A program made the translations under genes and the position numbers. 64,000 nucleotides of DNA from Laetiporus sulphureus 93-53 (lineage: Eukaryota; Basidiomycota; Agaricomycetes; Polyporales; Laetiporaceae): assembly GCF_001632365.1 (NCBI RefSeq), contig NW_024468556.1, positions 210,970 to 274,969 of the forward strand, in the 5' to 3' direction. Under the pieces are notes generated by a model. It saw only the letters and a program-made list of their open reading frames with translations. It searched no databases and had not been told where the DNA came from. Numbering within the stretch: position 1 is the stretch's first letter; each line of letters opens with the position of its first letter. Below are positions 48,225 through 60,396 of the stretch, one piece after another.

Positions 48225-49611
48225 ATGCCGGCAGGATATGCTCCTCTGCCAAATCCTCGCTCTGAGCCAGAGGCCGAGCGCGAGCTGGAGGATGCCTTTG
48301 AAGACGATGACGAACATCACACAGAATCCACGCCCTTGACGCATGGATATGCACCAACAGAATCACTTTCCTCTACAAGCTCGACAGCGCCCGGAGCATA
48401 CGATTTCGAACGGGAATATGACTATCCACCTCCGGGGTCGCCACCCAGTCCATCACCATTCGCACTGCCTAACAACATCGGGAATACCAATGGAGAGTTG
48501 CCTTCGACTCCTGTCCGTCCTACTCCTCCACGTCCATCATTCCTCAGGCGCGCAGTCGGGGCACTGCTGCCTCAGTACTACACTAGGGTGCCCACGGAGC
48601 TGAGCTCCTCACGGCGGGTGGGCGGAGGAGAGGACAATGATGGCGTGTTCGCAAATGTGATGGCGAAACCTGGGCGATCAGTGGCGATGACCGGCCAGAA
48701 TGGGGAGGTTATCATGGTTCCGGAGGAGGCACAGAACGACTTGCCGCCGGTGAGTACCTACCCCGTAGCGTCGATGATGTGCACGAGCAATGAATACACA
48801 ATGTCCATCTAGTCCTATAACGAAGCGCAGGCAGACGCCGTCCCAACCTACTGGGAGACAACCGTACATGCACCGTCCCTGCTCTCCGCAAACGGAGAGA
48901 TGCTCGTGGACGACCTTCCGACCGGCTCTCTCATCTTCTTCATCACGACGGCATTCATCTCATACTTCTTCCAGTTCGTCGGCTTCGTGCTCACGTATCT
49001 GCTGCACTCGACCCATGCGGCCAAGTATGGTTCGCGCGCGGGCCTCGGCTTGACAATGATCCAGTATGGCTTCTACTCGCGCTCTCAAGCAGCCGAGGGC
49101 GAGGGCGGGCAAGGGCAGGAACTCGTTTATTGGAATAAGACGACTGGAATTCCGACCGTCATCCCACAGACTAGCTCGGGCATGGCAATGCTCCCAAACG
49201 GCACGATGATTGACGTCTCCACCTCTGACTTTGGCGCGTCGTCTCGCGAGTGGATGTCCCTTCTACTCATTGTCCTTGGTGAGCATTTAGCAGGCTCTGT
49301 CCTTGAGTTTTCGTTGAAACCAATGCGCAGGTTGGCTCCTCTTCCTCTCATCGGTCATCGGCTTTTATCGTGTAAAACGCTGGGAAAAGTCCATTCGGGA
49401 CGCTGCGAACCAAACACCGCTCACGCCGGAGCAGATTCAACGTGATGTTGAGGTACGGCGGAACATCGAGCGTGTCTTTGGTATCCTCGACTACGGCGGC
49501 AGCGACGAGAACGACGAGAGGCGTACGGAGCAGATGCAGCAGACACCCATGCACATCCCTGAGGCCGACATGAGAATGCAGAGAGACCTGAGAGAAGCCG
49601 GCTTGTTGTAA
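48225..49611 (+). CDS. BSD2: BSD2/NDFIP family adaptor of Rsp5-type ubiquitin ligases
   Basis: Proteins of this family sit in Golgi and endosome membranes and bring membrane cargo, such as metal transporters, to NEDD4/Rsp5 ligases. Three exons (48225-48749, 48813-49278, 49331-49611) give 423 residues. The N-terminal 130 residues are acidic and proline-rich (YDYPPPGSPP), which suits WW-domain binding, although a classic PPxY is not clear. Three hydrophobic segments typical of the family follow: GSLIFFITTAFISYFFQFVG, a Gly-rich one at GSRAGLGLTMIQYGFY, and MSLLLIVL-GWLLFLSSVIGF across intron 2. The tail is charged. Confidence 0.9.
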
Positions 49612-49883
49612 ATTAAAGATGGAGCTAGATTCCGGACTTTTCTGCATACCCGTGATGTTATCTCCGTCTTTATAGGATTGTACTATGTTCCCTACAGACT
49701 ATGCAGTTGTTTGCATTCCATGCTCCATTTCTTTAATGTGATACAGTACATGACACCTTATTACCTGAATCATAGCGGAGCAGTATCGCCATTCTATGGG
49801 AACTGCTGCGCTACCTTGACAAGCCGACCAGGATCCCGTCGTCCCTGCACCCCGAGTCTCGCAAGACCTTTCGTAATCCACTG

Positions 49884-52800
49884 TCACACTTTCTTCTGTC
49901 TCCCCAGCGCATCAACAAACTCCGTTTCAACAGCTTTCAGTATACCAATGACCGTATGCGCAGCATCTATGTCTCCTCGTGCGTAGAATCCCCTGATGAA
50001 CATCTTATATAACGGCCGGACATGTCGCGGAAAGTACAGGGGCAAGCCAGGGTCTACATGTGGAACGCTGATCAACGGCGACGGCTGCGAGCTGGTACCG
50101 AAGGGCACGGCATATCGAAGCTTGACTCCACCAGTAGGGTAGCCGTTTCGGACCACATGGTCGAATATCTCGCGCAATTTCTCGCTGTTCACCATAGACA
50201 CCCAGAGGATGAGCGACTTCAGCAAGATGTTCAGTGTCACGCGATCGGGCACAAAGCCATGAGTCTTGATGAGCTCGTTCAATGTATTCAAAGTCTTTCG
50301 CACCCGCCGTAAGCTCTGCCGAGACGGGTGGGAAAGACTAGCGTGGAGAATGTGATTTCCGATGAGGGTTCTCTCTCCAGGTGACTGCTGCTCTCGCAGC
50401 CTATCGAATAGCTGCTTTGACGCACGCAAACGGCCGGCTCGGATGAGAACATGCATTGCATCTCTTCGTGCGTCCGGATGCACGCGACGACGACGAGTGA
50501 GAAAATGGCGAATCTTCAGCGTCAGCGGGCGAGCAGGAGTCACTTCTCGGAAACGGAGCATACGAGCTAGACGTATGTCATCTGGTCGGAGAGCGGTTCG
50601 TCGGAAGGGTAAAGCAAGCTTGTAGGCAATGGAGGACACATCTCGCCGAGCAAGCTCCAATATGAACGACTGTAACGAGAGAGTCTTATCATTCGGCCAA
50701 AGCGCGACGGACAGGCGGTATATGCGCTCGGCAAGGCGGAATTGCCTGTGACGAAGTAACCTCTGAATGAGCTTCATGTAAAATGGCGCCTGAAAGTATG
50801 CAGGATGTGCCTTCGTGACCACCCGAACGATCGCGACAGCAGCAGATGCTTGACTGAAACGCGGCATTAGAAGTAGAGTAGACTGAAGCCTGAGATGCCA
50901 AGTACGCGGCGGGGGAATGAAGGAGAATAGTTTGAGCATCGCCCCACCGACGGCAGGTACGAAGTGTGCAACGCGAAATCGATGGCCTTCTTGCAGAAGC
51001 ACGTCAATGATCCGACGGAGTACCGCCAGATGCTGTTGAGATGTCAATCGCGTGTCTTCCAGATATTCGAGCGCGGTCCGTATCCGACCGTGGCTTGCAA
51101 CAGCAACAGCTACATCTGTGACGACATCCGAATTTACGGCAACACCGCTACGCCGGGCAATGAAGAGTAATTCTCGTGCTGTTCCCACATCTACTTGAGC
51201 CCAGGAGGATATGACACTGCCGAAGGCATTCGATAGCGAGCCAGCGTCGGAGACGCGTTGCAAGGTCGATGCTACAGCAGCCTCAACACTCGATCCGCAC
51301 AACAATGCAGAGGTGAGGAGCTCTTCCGCCAAAGAAGACATACCGAGAAATCCTTCAGCGGTTCCCTTTGCAGACCCCAGCTCATGATAGGCACAAAACC
51401 GCTTGCAACTTTCAACAAGATCATGGCATCGAAGACGTCCTGCTAGACGTAGGAACGACGCGCAAACCACACGGGCAACAAGGGCAAACGGATGTCGACG
51501 ATCTTTGTCAATCTGAGAAGACCAGCGAGACCACAGAGCCTCCAGAATATCCTTCAACTTTTCTCGTGCGCCGTCGTGGATGGGTGCAGTGATTGTAGCA
51601 AGGTTCGGAAGGAATGATTGTTCCAGTGAGGCGAGTGCACAGATCGTGTACCAATCAGCAAATGCCATCCCGAAGGTACCACTGTGCGCGGATGCTGGAC
51701 TAGCTCCTCTTCTGTAAGATGACGGATTGCACGCTATCGCAAGCAAAACTAGGGCGTTCCATTGGGAATGCGTCTCATTGGCACCATTCAAAGCGAAGAT
51801 AGAATGTGTGGTGAGGAACGCCCACTGTGACAGGACGCTATGAGATGTATCCTCCAAGCTTGAAGGCAGCATACGAGAGAACAGTGCATCCTGCAGATAC
51901 GTCACCAAGCTTTTGATGCTTGGCGCGTCAGGTTCGTCCATAAACGTTCGGATCCGAAGGGTCGGCAGCTGCTCTGAATCCACTGTTAGAAGCCTGGGCT
52001 GCAGTGCTGACAGCACTAGCTCCTTCAGTGCTGACATCAAATTCACATCAGCATGCAGGACCATAAGCCATAGTAGCTCCGGGCGCAGCCCGCGCTGGGA
52101 GACAAGATCATGTATTCTGCGGAGTGATTCCTCGACATGTCCTCGTTTCCAACTCGAGAGCAAAATCTCTAGGAAAGGAATGTGCGCCGCGACGTCAGAG
52201 TGGTACTCCAAGTGCGAATAGTACTGTCTCGCGAGCTTGATGATGACTCGTGTACGTTTGATTACATCTGATCCCACCAAAGCAATGTTAGACATTCATC
52301 GATATTAACATAAACTGAGGATACGCACGAGGTGAAAGTGTCTTGCCTTGCAAGCCTCTGAACTCGAAACATAGTGCTCTGAGCAGCCAGTAATAGTCAG
52401 AGTCACGAAGTCCACCTTCGAGCTCGCATTTATCTGTGGCGATGCTTCGGATAAGCGCCCAATGTGGACGGAAAGCGCTGTCGAGCATGTGCGAGATGGC
52501 AGGATGCGAAAACACGGAGCAATATGGGCTTTGCGGAGTCGAGACAGAGAGCGAACCAAGCAGACTGATCAAAGCACTGAAATCCGCGGTGTCCAGAGAC
52601 GGCAGCTGGTCAAGCACCTTGGTTTTGTGATAATGATTGCGAATGTAGTTGAAGCTGAACTTGTGGAGAGAGGGCCCATGCTCCCCGGCAGAAAGCAACC
52701 TTCGGAGCTGATCAGCCGACGATGGCTCAGATGAGGGTCTGGAGTTGTCATGCGCTTGAACCTGTGAGTGTCCCAAATCTGTATGCAGGCAGTGAAGCTG

Positions 52801-53154
52801 ACTATGTGGGTCAACTCGAGGAGCTTCACTGCAATCGACAGCAGCCGCTGGCGCTGACAGAGCCGACGCAGACAATACGTCCGATTCAATGAGCCTCGTG
52901 GATGGTATGTCGGTAAGATCAACAGCGCCATCCCGATGGTGTCTGTGTATGCACTGAGGCTCGGGTTCCCGTTCAGCCACACCAGCTGAAATCTGGTCGC
53001 CTATGACAGCGTGGGTTGATGCCGTTCGAGGCGTGAATGAAGCGTCGCATCGCGTCCAATAGTACGCATTCCGCTTGATTATCGCTCTCGACGTGAATGA
53101 ATCAAGCCTGGAGCGTATGGAGAGCGCGTACGTCCTGCGCGAGCTCAGCGACAA
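49884..53154 (-). CDS. Large PPR-like, probably mitochondrial protein
   Basis: Two exons (52329-53154, 49884-52267) give 1069 residues. The N-terminus is basic, Ser- and Arg-rich and poor in acidic residues (MSLSSRRTYALSIRSRLDSF), as for mitochondrial import. The rest is almost all alpha-helical. C-terminal stretches such as MHVLIRAGRLRASKQLFDRL, VPDRVTLNILLKSLI and MFIRGFYARGDIDAAHTVIG have the helix-turn-helix spacing of pentatricopeptide repeats, which bind organellar RNA. The motifs are degenerate, so the repeat number is unclear. A role in mitochondrial RNA metabolism or translation is inferred from class. Confidence 0.82.
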
Positions 53155-53796
53155 CTTGCACTAAAAGCGTAATAACAACGTACTGAAGTTGCACCGCATG
53201 TCTAGCAAACATGCCCGCCTCTTGGACAGTTTGCAGGCCCCATCGCCACATTCCATTGCATGAAATGCTCTTCGGCAGCACGCGTCGGTCGTACCGATAC
53301 GCGTCCACACAAAAGCTGCACGTCTAGCCTGCCCACTGAAAATCCGTGAGTCGAGACAGGCAGGCCGGAGGCGTCAAGAAACAGCAACGGTAAGCGGAGA
53401 GAACAGCTCACAGTCGTTTGCAGGCTCGGGCGCCTCGAAGTGATCACGTGTAAATGGCTAGCTTTTGTTTGCACCTCGGCGGTTGCCGGAGAGCATCAAA
53501 CTCAAGATCTGCAACTGCAAGCCACAGTTCTCGCCACACTGATTCGGCATCGCGTCGCCCGTTCCGCCACATCCAACGACCAGTCGCCTTGAAAAATCCT
53601 TTGGCACGACAGGTGAGCAACCACGACGATGGCATGGTATGGAATGTCTGGCTGAGCGCGTGCGCGTGTTGCAGAGGTCATAGGGAGGCACTGATTCACC
53701 TTCACCGACACTTGTCATCTTCAAACTCTTCGTGAGTGTTCATGGAATGTACATACCAGCGTCGCTCTGAGATTTGGTGTAGTAACCGAAAACGCA
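53155..53796. other. Divergent promoter region of the PPR-like gene and RPP0
   Basis: At 642 bp this is the widest of the head-to-head gaps. Several short frames are open on both strands but none has a motif. It should hold both promoters. Confidence 0.5.
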
Positions 53797-55026
53797 ATGG
53801 GAGCTACTCGCGCTCAGAAGGCGTTATACTTCGTAAAGCTCAAGGAGCTAGTCGTTAAATTCCGTGAGTCCATATGAAGCAAGAACCCATATTATTCCGG
53901 CTTAACGCGCTGCATCAGCCTCGATTTTCATCGTCAATGTCGACAATGTCGGTTCAAACCAAATGCACCAGATCCGTGTCGCTCTCCGCGGCAAGGGCGT
54001 CGTCGTGATGGGTAAAAACACCATGGTCCGCCGTGCCCTCCGTTCGATCCTCAGCGACTTCCCTCAGTTCGAGCGCCTCCTGCCCCACGTCAAGGGTAAC
54101 ATCGGCTTCGTTTTCACCTCGACCGACCTCAAAGATGTCCGAGACATCATCACCTCGAACAAGGTCGCTGCCCCCGCCCGTGCAGGTGCCTTCGCCCCGA
54201 GAGATGTCACCATCCCTGCAGGTAACACTGGTATGGAGCCCGGCAAGACATCCTTCTTCCAGGCCCTTGGTATTCCGACCAAAATCGCCCGTGGTACCAT
54301 TGAAATCGTGTCCGACGTGCAGGTTGTGACTGCCGGTACCCGTGTCGGTCCTTCCGAGGCGACACTGCTGAACATGTTGAACATTTCTCCGTTCACGTAC
54401 GGTATGAGCGTCGTTCAGATCTTCGACCAGGGGAACGTCTTCCTCCCATCCATGCTCGACGTCTCGGAGAAGGAGCTTTTGGACCGGTTCCTGTCCGGTA
54501 TCCAGACTGTTGCTGCTATCTCCCTGGCTCTGCACTACCCGACGATTGTGTCCGTCATGCATTCGCTTGTCAACGCGTACAAGAACGTGCTCGCCGTCTC
54601 CATCGCTACTGACTACACTTTCGAAGGCTCTGAGAAGGTTAGTTCGAACCTATCTTTTCATTTGTTTCGTGTCCTTAGGATGTGTATTTACTCTTACACT
54701 GAAAATGCTGAGCGTCCCAAGGACGAATGCTGTTCAAAATGATTTCTGTTCTCTGATGGTTTTCATTCTTGCGTATTCTTCCGAGCGCTAAGCTGACCAT
54801 CGTTGCACCGACAGATCAAGGAGGTGCTCGCTAACCCTGAGGCGTTCGCTGCTGCTGCTGCCGCCGCTGCCCCGGCTGCCGAGGCTGCAGCTGCTGAGGC
54901 TGAGGCTGCACCTGCTGCGAAAGAGGAGGAAGAGGAGGAGTCTGAGGGTGACATGGTATGTGTACCTGTGCTATGTTCTCAGCATATATTGACGGGTTCT
55001 CGTAGGGCTTTGGTCTCTTCGACTAG
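53797..55026 (+). CDS. RPP0: 60S acidic ribosomal protein P0
   Basis: P0 is the base of the ribosomal stalk that recruits translation factors. Four exons (53797-53863, 53919-54637, 54815-54955, 55006-55026) give 315 residues. The N-terminal rRNA-binding part is complete: [28 protein letters not shown], then [12 protein letters not shown] and [20 protein letters not shown]. An Ala-rich hinge and an acidic stretch ([12 protein letters not shown]) follow. The last exon encodes GFGLFD, the universal stalk tail. The second intron is 177 bp, three times the local norm. Confidence 0.98.
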
Positions 55027-55520
55027 ATGTTACGCTACCTGCACACTGCCATGCTATGTACCATCTTACGCTTGCAATGCGACATCGCCCACGCTCGCAT
55101 TACTGTATTGCCTAATGCATTGCTTTCAGCTTCCTTCCGGTGCTTGAATGGCGAAGGAAGTCTCTTTGAATTTCTATTTGATTCCTCGGTATCATGGTTC
55201 TTGCATCCGCTTGATGGAGCGCTAGTAAATCGACACCACCGATCGTAATTTTTCGCAACGATGTCATCTCGGCCTTTACTTACCTCTTCTGACAGTGCCT
55301 GACCCACACTGGCTTCGATGTGGCTTATTAACCCTGGGAACGGCCCCACGAAGTCGCTGCGGGTTCAATACCGTCCAGCTAATATAAGACACCCCGGCGT
55401 GAAGGGTGCCCGTGTCTTTTTTTTTTGTACATTTACTAATATACCGCGCTATGTGCGGTGGGCCCGTGTCTTCCGCTCACTTCATCGTCCTCCAACCCTC
55501 TCCAGTACGTGTGGATCATC
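55027..55520. other. Intergenic between RPP0 and the first reductase
   Basis: This holds the RPP0 3' UTR and the promoter of the first reductase. A T-run (TTTTTTTTTT) lies near 55416-55425. Confidence 0.5.
55383..55388 (+). promoter_or_regulatory. Candidate TATA box of reductase 1
   Basis: TATAAG lies 133-138 bp before the start codon on the coding strand. The second, tandem gene has a better version in a similar place. Confidence 0.45.
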
Positions 55521-56727
55521 ATGCCAGTGGTCACCTCAGGCAAAGTCCTCGTCACCGGCGCGAATGGCTTCATCGGCGTCTGGGTAGTAAAATCACTGCT
55601 TGAGCAGGGTCACGCTGTCCGAGGAACCGTGCGCTCGGAGAGAAAGGCGAAACATCTTCGCCATGCATTCGCCCAATATGGCGATAAGCTCGAGCTCGTC
55701 ATTGTTGCAGACATTATCAAGGTACGCTTTGGCGTATCGTATACTACCGTATGCTATGCAGTGTGCAGTCGCTGACTGTTGCTCATGCAGGAGGGAGCGT
55801 TCGACGAGGCCGTTAAAGGCATGGATGCGATCGAGCATACCGCCTCGCCTTACCACTTCAAGGCTAACGACCCCGATGAGCTCATTATACCCGCTGTGCA
55901 CGGTACAACACGCGTACTCGAGTCCGCCCTCGCGTACGGTTCCTCCATAAAGCGGATCGTCGTCACCTCCTCCGTGGCCGCCGTCTTGGAGACCCTTCCC
56001 GAGCCCAAGGTATTCACGGAGGCAGACTGGAACGATGGCTCCGTTGCGGAAGTGAAGGAGAAGGGCCTCGCAGCGAGCCAGCCAGGGAAGTACCGCGCGA
56101 GCAAGACTTTGGCGGAACGGGCTGCGTGGGAGTTCGTCGAGAAGAACAAGGACAAGATTGGTTGGGACCTTGTCGTGCTGAACCCGCCTCTGGTGTTTGG
56201 GCCAGTGCTGCATGAGGTGGAGTCTACCGATGTGCTAAACGAGAGTATGCACGCCTGGTACCATACCGTGTTCAAGGGGTCGCAGGACCCGAAGTCGCTG
56301 GGCAAGAACGGGTGAGTTTGGCTCCAAGCGTATATGGATGGAATGATGCTCATGAAACACAGGATGGCGTGGGTCGACGTGCGCGACCTCGCAGATGCTC
56401 ATGTCCGCGCGATTCAGACAGAGGAAGCCAGCGGTCAACGCTTCATCCTCAGTTCTGGTCCCTTCAAATGGCAGGATTGGGGTAAGTCTGTCAGATCCTT
56501 GATATATCCTAAGTCTCAACCATTTCTGTGCAGTGATCGCATCACGAAAGTGTGGCGCAGACGCGCCGGAGGGCGACACGACCTACGATCCAGCCAAAGC
56601 GGTGCACCACATGATCTTCGACAACACGAAGAGTGTCAAGGTGCTCGGGATGAAGTACCGCAGCATTCAGCAGACAACATCCGACATCATTGATGACTTT
56701 AAGAAGAGGGGCTGGGTGACAGCTTAG
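55521..56727 (+). CDS. NAD(P)-dependent reductase, extended SDR (DFR/Gre2-like), copy 1
   Basis: Four exons (55521-55721, 55791-56311, 56363-56481, 56534-56727) give 344 residues. The Rossmann glycine motif VLVTGANGFIGVWVV opens the protein. A basic patch after strand 2 (RGTVRSERKAK) suggests NADP preference. The serine is in VVTSSVAAV, and the catalytic pair is YRASK. The substrate-side segment NPPLVFGP and the late VDVRDLADAHV are typical of dihydroflavonol-reductase-like and Gre2-like enzymes, which reduce carbonyls such as methylglyoxal. Natural substrate is unknown. A paralogue with the same intron positions follows 408 bp downstream. Confidence 0.92.
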
Positions 56728-57134
56728 GATTTGGTTCGATTGTGATGGTAGTACTTGTATGGGATGGAAGGAAGCCTCGACAGAGGCTCTTGATCAGGCC
56801 ATCAGTTATAAGATGCAGTCAGCCACAGCTCACTTCCTTCTGTTCAACTAACATCTTTACAGTTCGCGTTTCTGATCGCTGTCTGGACTGCGTGCACGAT
56901 GTATCTGAATGATCTTGGCATTGATTAATCTGTTTGCGTGAAATATGGCCCTTAGTTGGCGTATCGGATGCTGTTGGCAATAAGATCGCACCTCCGATGC
57001 CATATTTCTGACAAAGCTGGTGCAGGGACCTGCGTCTATATAAAGGGTCCCGCTGAGCCTCGCAAGGATTCCGTTTCTCCGAACCCGTCTACGCAGCAGC
57101 CACGACACGGTCCTGACTCGGTACGCTGATCACC
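56728..57134. other. Intergenic between the tandem reductases
   Basis: Holds the 3' UTR of copy 1 and the promoter of copy 2. No open frame of interest. Confidence 0.5.
57037..57045 (+). promoter_or_regulatory. TATA box of reductase 2
   Basis: TATATAAAG is a near-perfect TATA box, about 90-98 bp before the start codon of the second reductase and on its strand. Such strong TATA boxes are often found on inducible fungal genes; inducibility is inference. Confidence 0.65.
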
Positions 57135-58346
57135 ATGCCGGTAGTCGCGACAGGGACAGTCCTCGTCACCGGGGCCAATGGCTACATCGCCATGTGGGTG
57201 GTACGCACGTTGCTGCAGGCGGGATACTCTGTCCGTGGGACCGTACGCTCCGAGGGCAAGGCGAAGCACCTCCGACAGGTGTTCGCCTCGTATGGCAACA
57301 AGCTCGAAATTTTGATCGTCGAGGACATCACTCGGGTACGTCTCTTCGCATAATTACGCAGGCAACCCCCATGAGGCTCACTTGCTTTGGTACTCTATAG
57401 CAAGGAGCGTTCGACGAGGCTGTGAAGGGCGTCGATGCGATCGAGCATACTGCCTCGCCCTTCCACTTCAAGGCCGATGACCCAGAGGAGCTCATCGTGC
57501 CCGCCGTGCAGGGCACGACCCGCATACTCGAGTCCGCACTCGCGAACGGTACCACCGTGAAGCGCGTCGTTGTGACGTCGTCCACCGCGTCCGTGATGCA
57601 CCCGCAAGATACGCCGCGCGCGTTCTCCGAGCTCGATTGGAACGACGCCGCGATCAATGAGGTGAAGGAGAAGGGGCGCGGGGCGAGCCAGCCCGCGAAG
57701 TACCGCGCGAGCAAGACGCTCGCGGAGCGCGCGGCATGGGAGTTTGTCGAGAAGAACAAGGGCGCGACTGGGTGGGACCTCGTCGTGCTGAACCCACCGT
57801 ACGTGTTTGGACCGGCTACTCAGGAGGTCGGCGCGCCGGAGGCGTTAAACGAGAGTATGCTCGATTGGTTCCATAGCGTGTTCAAGGGGTCGCGGGATGC
57901 GAAGCAGCTCTCCGCCGTAGGGTAAGTGTACGATGGTGCTCTGCGCCTTACTGCTGATACTGATACTCGTGCATAGATCATCATGGATCGACGTGCGCGA
58001 CCTGGCTGATGCGCATTTACTTGCTCTTCAAAAAGAAGAAGCAGGCGGCGAACGTATCATCATCTCTGAGGGCGTGTTCAAGTGGCAGGACTTTGGTGAA
58101 TACATTCATGGATGCATTCACCTCGCATACATTAGCCTGACACATCATTCGTCAGTGAACGCAGCCCGCAAGTATGGCGCCAAGATACCCGAGGGCGACA
58201 CTTCCTATGACATCAAGACGGCGACGCACGACATCATGTATGACACATCCAAAGCGGCCAGATTGCTCGGGCTGAAGTATCACTCGATCGAACAGTCGAC
58301 CAAGGATATCATGGATGATTTTAAGGCCAGGCACTGGATTCCGTGA
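57135..58346 (+). CDS. NAD(P)-dependent reductase, extended SDR (DFR/Gre2-like), copy 2
   Basis: Four exons (57135-57335, 57401-57921, 57977-58095, 58156-58346) give 343 residues. The first three exons have exactly the lengths of copy 1 (201, 521 and 119 bases). The glycine motif is VLVTGANGYIAMWVV, so the third glycine position is changed (FIGVW in copy 1, YIAMW here). The serine lies in VVTSSTASV, the catalytic pair is YRASK, and NPPYVFGP follows. The coding DNA is visibly more GC-rich in the middle (57580-57740) than copy 1. Both copies look intact, so they may have divided substrates or expression. Confidence 0.92.
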
Positions 58347-60396
58347 GCGAGTAGATCGAAGGAATAGAAATAAAGTGTAGTTTGTAATGATACCTGCCGT
58401 GAAATTTACGAAAGGTGTGAGCACTAAGGTCTGCTGTCGGGCGCGGGTGGCATTAGCTGAATCGAGCTCTGCGCCAGGACGTCACTGGGTGTGGGATAAT
58501 TACTATGCGCCAGGATCTTGGGCTTAGATGCATAGTGATCGCAACTCTTTTAGTGGCCGACAAGTCGACAGCTCATTCAATAGACGGACATAGTTATTCG
58601 ACAAACCTTCGAACACAGCAGGAATAGCTCAGTTTTCTGACGGAGGCCATGCCAGATCGCGGAGCATACGGAGACCACTGAAAAGAAATACCACGGAATG
58701 AATCACAGGAAGGGGACGTCTTTTGGAGTTGAGAATGGGCCATAGATCATGTTTCACAATTGCTGAGGTGTCATCTTCAAAGTATCAAGGAACGACTTTC
58801 TTCCTCGGTAAGTGAAGGTTGAATCTGAGCACAATCCTTGATCAGTTGGCTCTCATTTACGTTTTTCTGTCCAGCTGCACAATATTCTATGAATATCTCA
58901 TCACAGGGCGCTGTCGCCAATGTTCATGTCAGTGACGTAAAGCCTTCATGATGTACCAAGTCTGTTTGACTTTGAGCCACCATGATTGCGACGTCTCAAC
59001 CCTTCGCTCACCTTCATGAAACGTCCACTGACATCGTTCCAGCAACTTCTGTGGCCAGTCCTTCGAGGGCTTGCCGCATCCTTCTGGCAAGTTTCCGGCT
59101 TGGACGCTCATGGGCGTTTTCCCTCGGTTCTCGCTTGTTCGGGGTTGAAACGATTTGTCCACTTTATATCTCCTGACTTCTCTTCCCTCCAAGAAGGGGA
59201 TATATGCTATCTGCCAAAGGGAGACAAGTCCAGCGTTTTAGATAACGGGACCTCCGTCAGCAGCCACGATTTCCCTCCAGGTAGACCGTAGTGACGCCGT
59301 CTCTGAATAGTCCCGGTCTATATCACCTCAATATCCACCTCAACGACTTCGCTCCTACCCGACGCATTGATAGCCCTGCGAATGGAGACATCGTCCCTGT
59401 TGTCGCATGACTTAATGATCGAGTGCAAGACAATCTTCCCCGCAAGGTGGTGTAGGCGAATCAGATCGGCAATGTGCTCACTTTGATATTTTTGATGAGA
59501 CAGATTAATCTTCAGGTGCCCTTGATCTATTTTCCCGTTTGATTTCTCCTATCGCGAAAGGCGTATCTCTATCTCATGCGTGCGTCAATCAGGATTACAG
59601 GAAGCTCACGTCACTCCGAGTCGGACAACTGGCGTCTGGTATGCCAAAAAAACCGCTGAGCACATCGAGCATACGTGAGAATCCATCACACACGTTGGCC
59701 GGAAAGGGCACATCTACTCGAATCTTCACATCGACCCTCCAGAAAGAGCCGGTAGAAAGATCATGAGATGTGCTCAAACGGTAGAGCCCCTTCTTGCTTT
59801 CACGTTATGTATTATGTATTCGGGCTCAATCGAGAACAACCCAGTGACGGAATTTCAACTAGAGGGCCCGGGAGTGAGTCGTTGCTTGTGCGCGCCGGAG
59901 ACTACATGGCGTAGATCCTCAGCGGAAGCCGTGGAAGGCAGTGCTGCCTGCGATGGAAACTGATAGTGAACCGCGGACTTACCAGGTCCAGAACGTCCAT
60001 GCAGCACTATATTGTAGCCTCAAGCATGTTCATCATATTTCTAGCTATGCAAATAAGACCACGACCGTTCGTAGAGGCATGCCGGTGGACGATTCTCGAA
60101 GTGCAACACCTGCCATAATGGGCGGGCAGAGTGGTATGGCTAAGGTAAATAACCGAAATCGAAATCCGTTGAAAATCCCATTGGACGGATATCAGATCAG
60201 GCTAAGTCTATGTTTGAGCGTTTATCAAAATCCTTTCGTTCAATCTTCGTGCATGTGACATCATGGATAAGTCCCTCGTTGACGCGCTTTATTACGCGGG
60301 GGATTGCGTTCTGCTCCTCCGCATTTCTACCCTCGTCGTCGTTCTCGTCGTCGACGCTCCCGCCCTCGCCACCGTATCTGTCGTCGTCTGCCGACT
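58347..60396. other. Long stretch with decayed coding pieces only
   Basis: No complete gene is seen. Minus-strand pieces look protein-like. An open run of 83 codons at 59318-59568 includes HLKINLSHQKYQ and ends at a stop (59318-59320). A frame at 59595-59777 has WRVDVKIRVDVPFP. A short piece near 59960-60035 reads like a P-loop (IVLHGRSGPG) before a good GTAAGT donor, but it lacks the lysine and has a TGA just upstream. They may be parts of one broken gene. The right end (60250-60396) is the 5' flank of TPS1. Confidence 0.45.
59318..59568 (-). pseudogene. Unrecognised C-terminal coding remnant
   Basis: An open frame of 83 codons, bounded by stops, with even composition and no low complexity. 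It contains YAFRDRRNQTGKIDQGHLK, SEHIADLIRLHHLAGKIV and SEVVEVDIEV before the stop. I do not recognise the family. No start codon or clean upstream exon joins it, so I treat it as the tail of a broken gene. Confidence 0.35.

Noticed and set aside
53954..54562. Minus-strand frame of 202 codons opposite RPP0
   Set aside because: Antisense of strongly codon-biased P0 exon 2; the absence of stops is a by-product of that bias.
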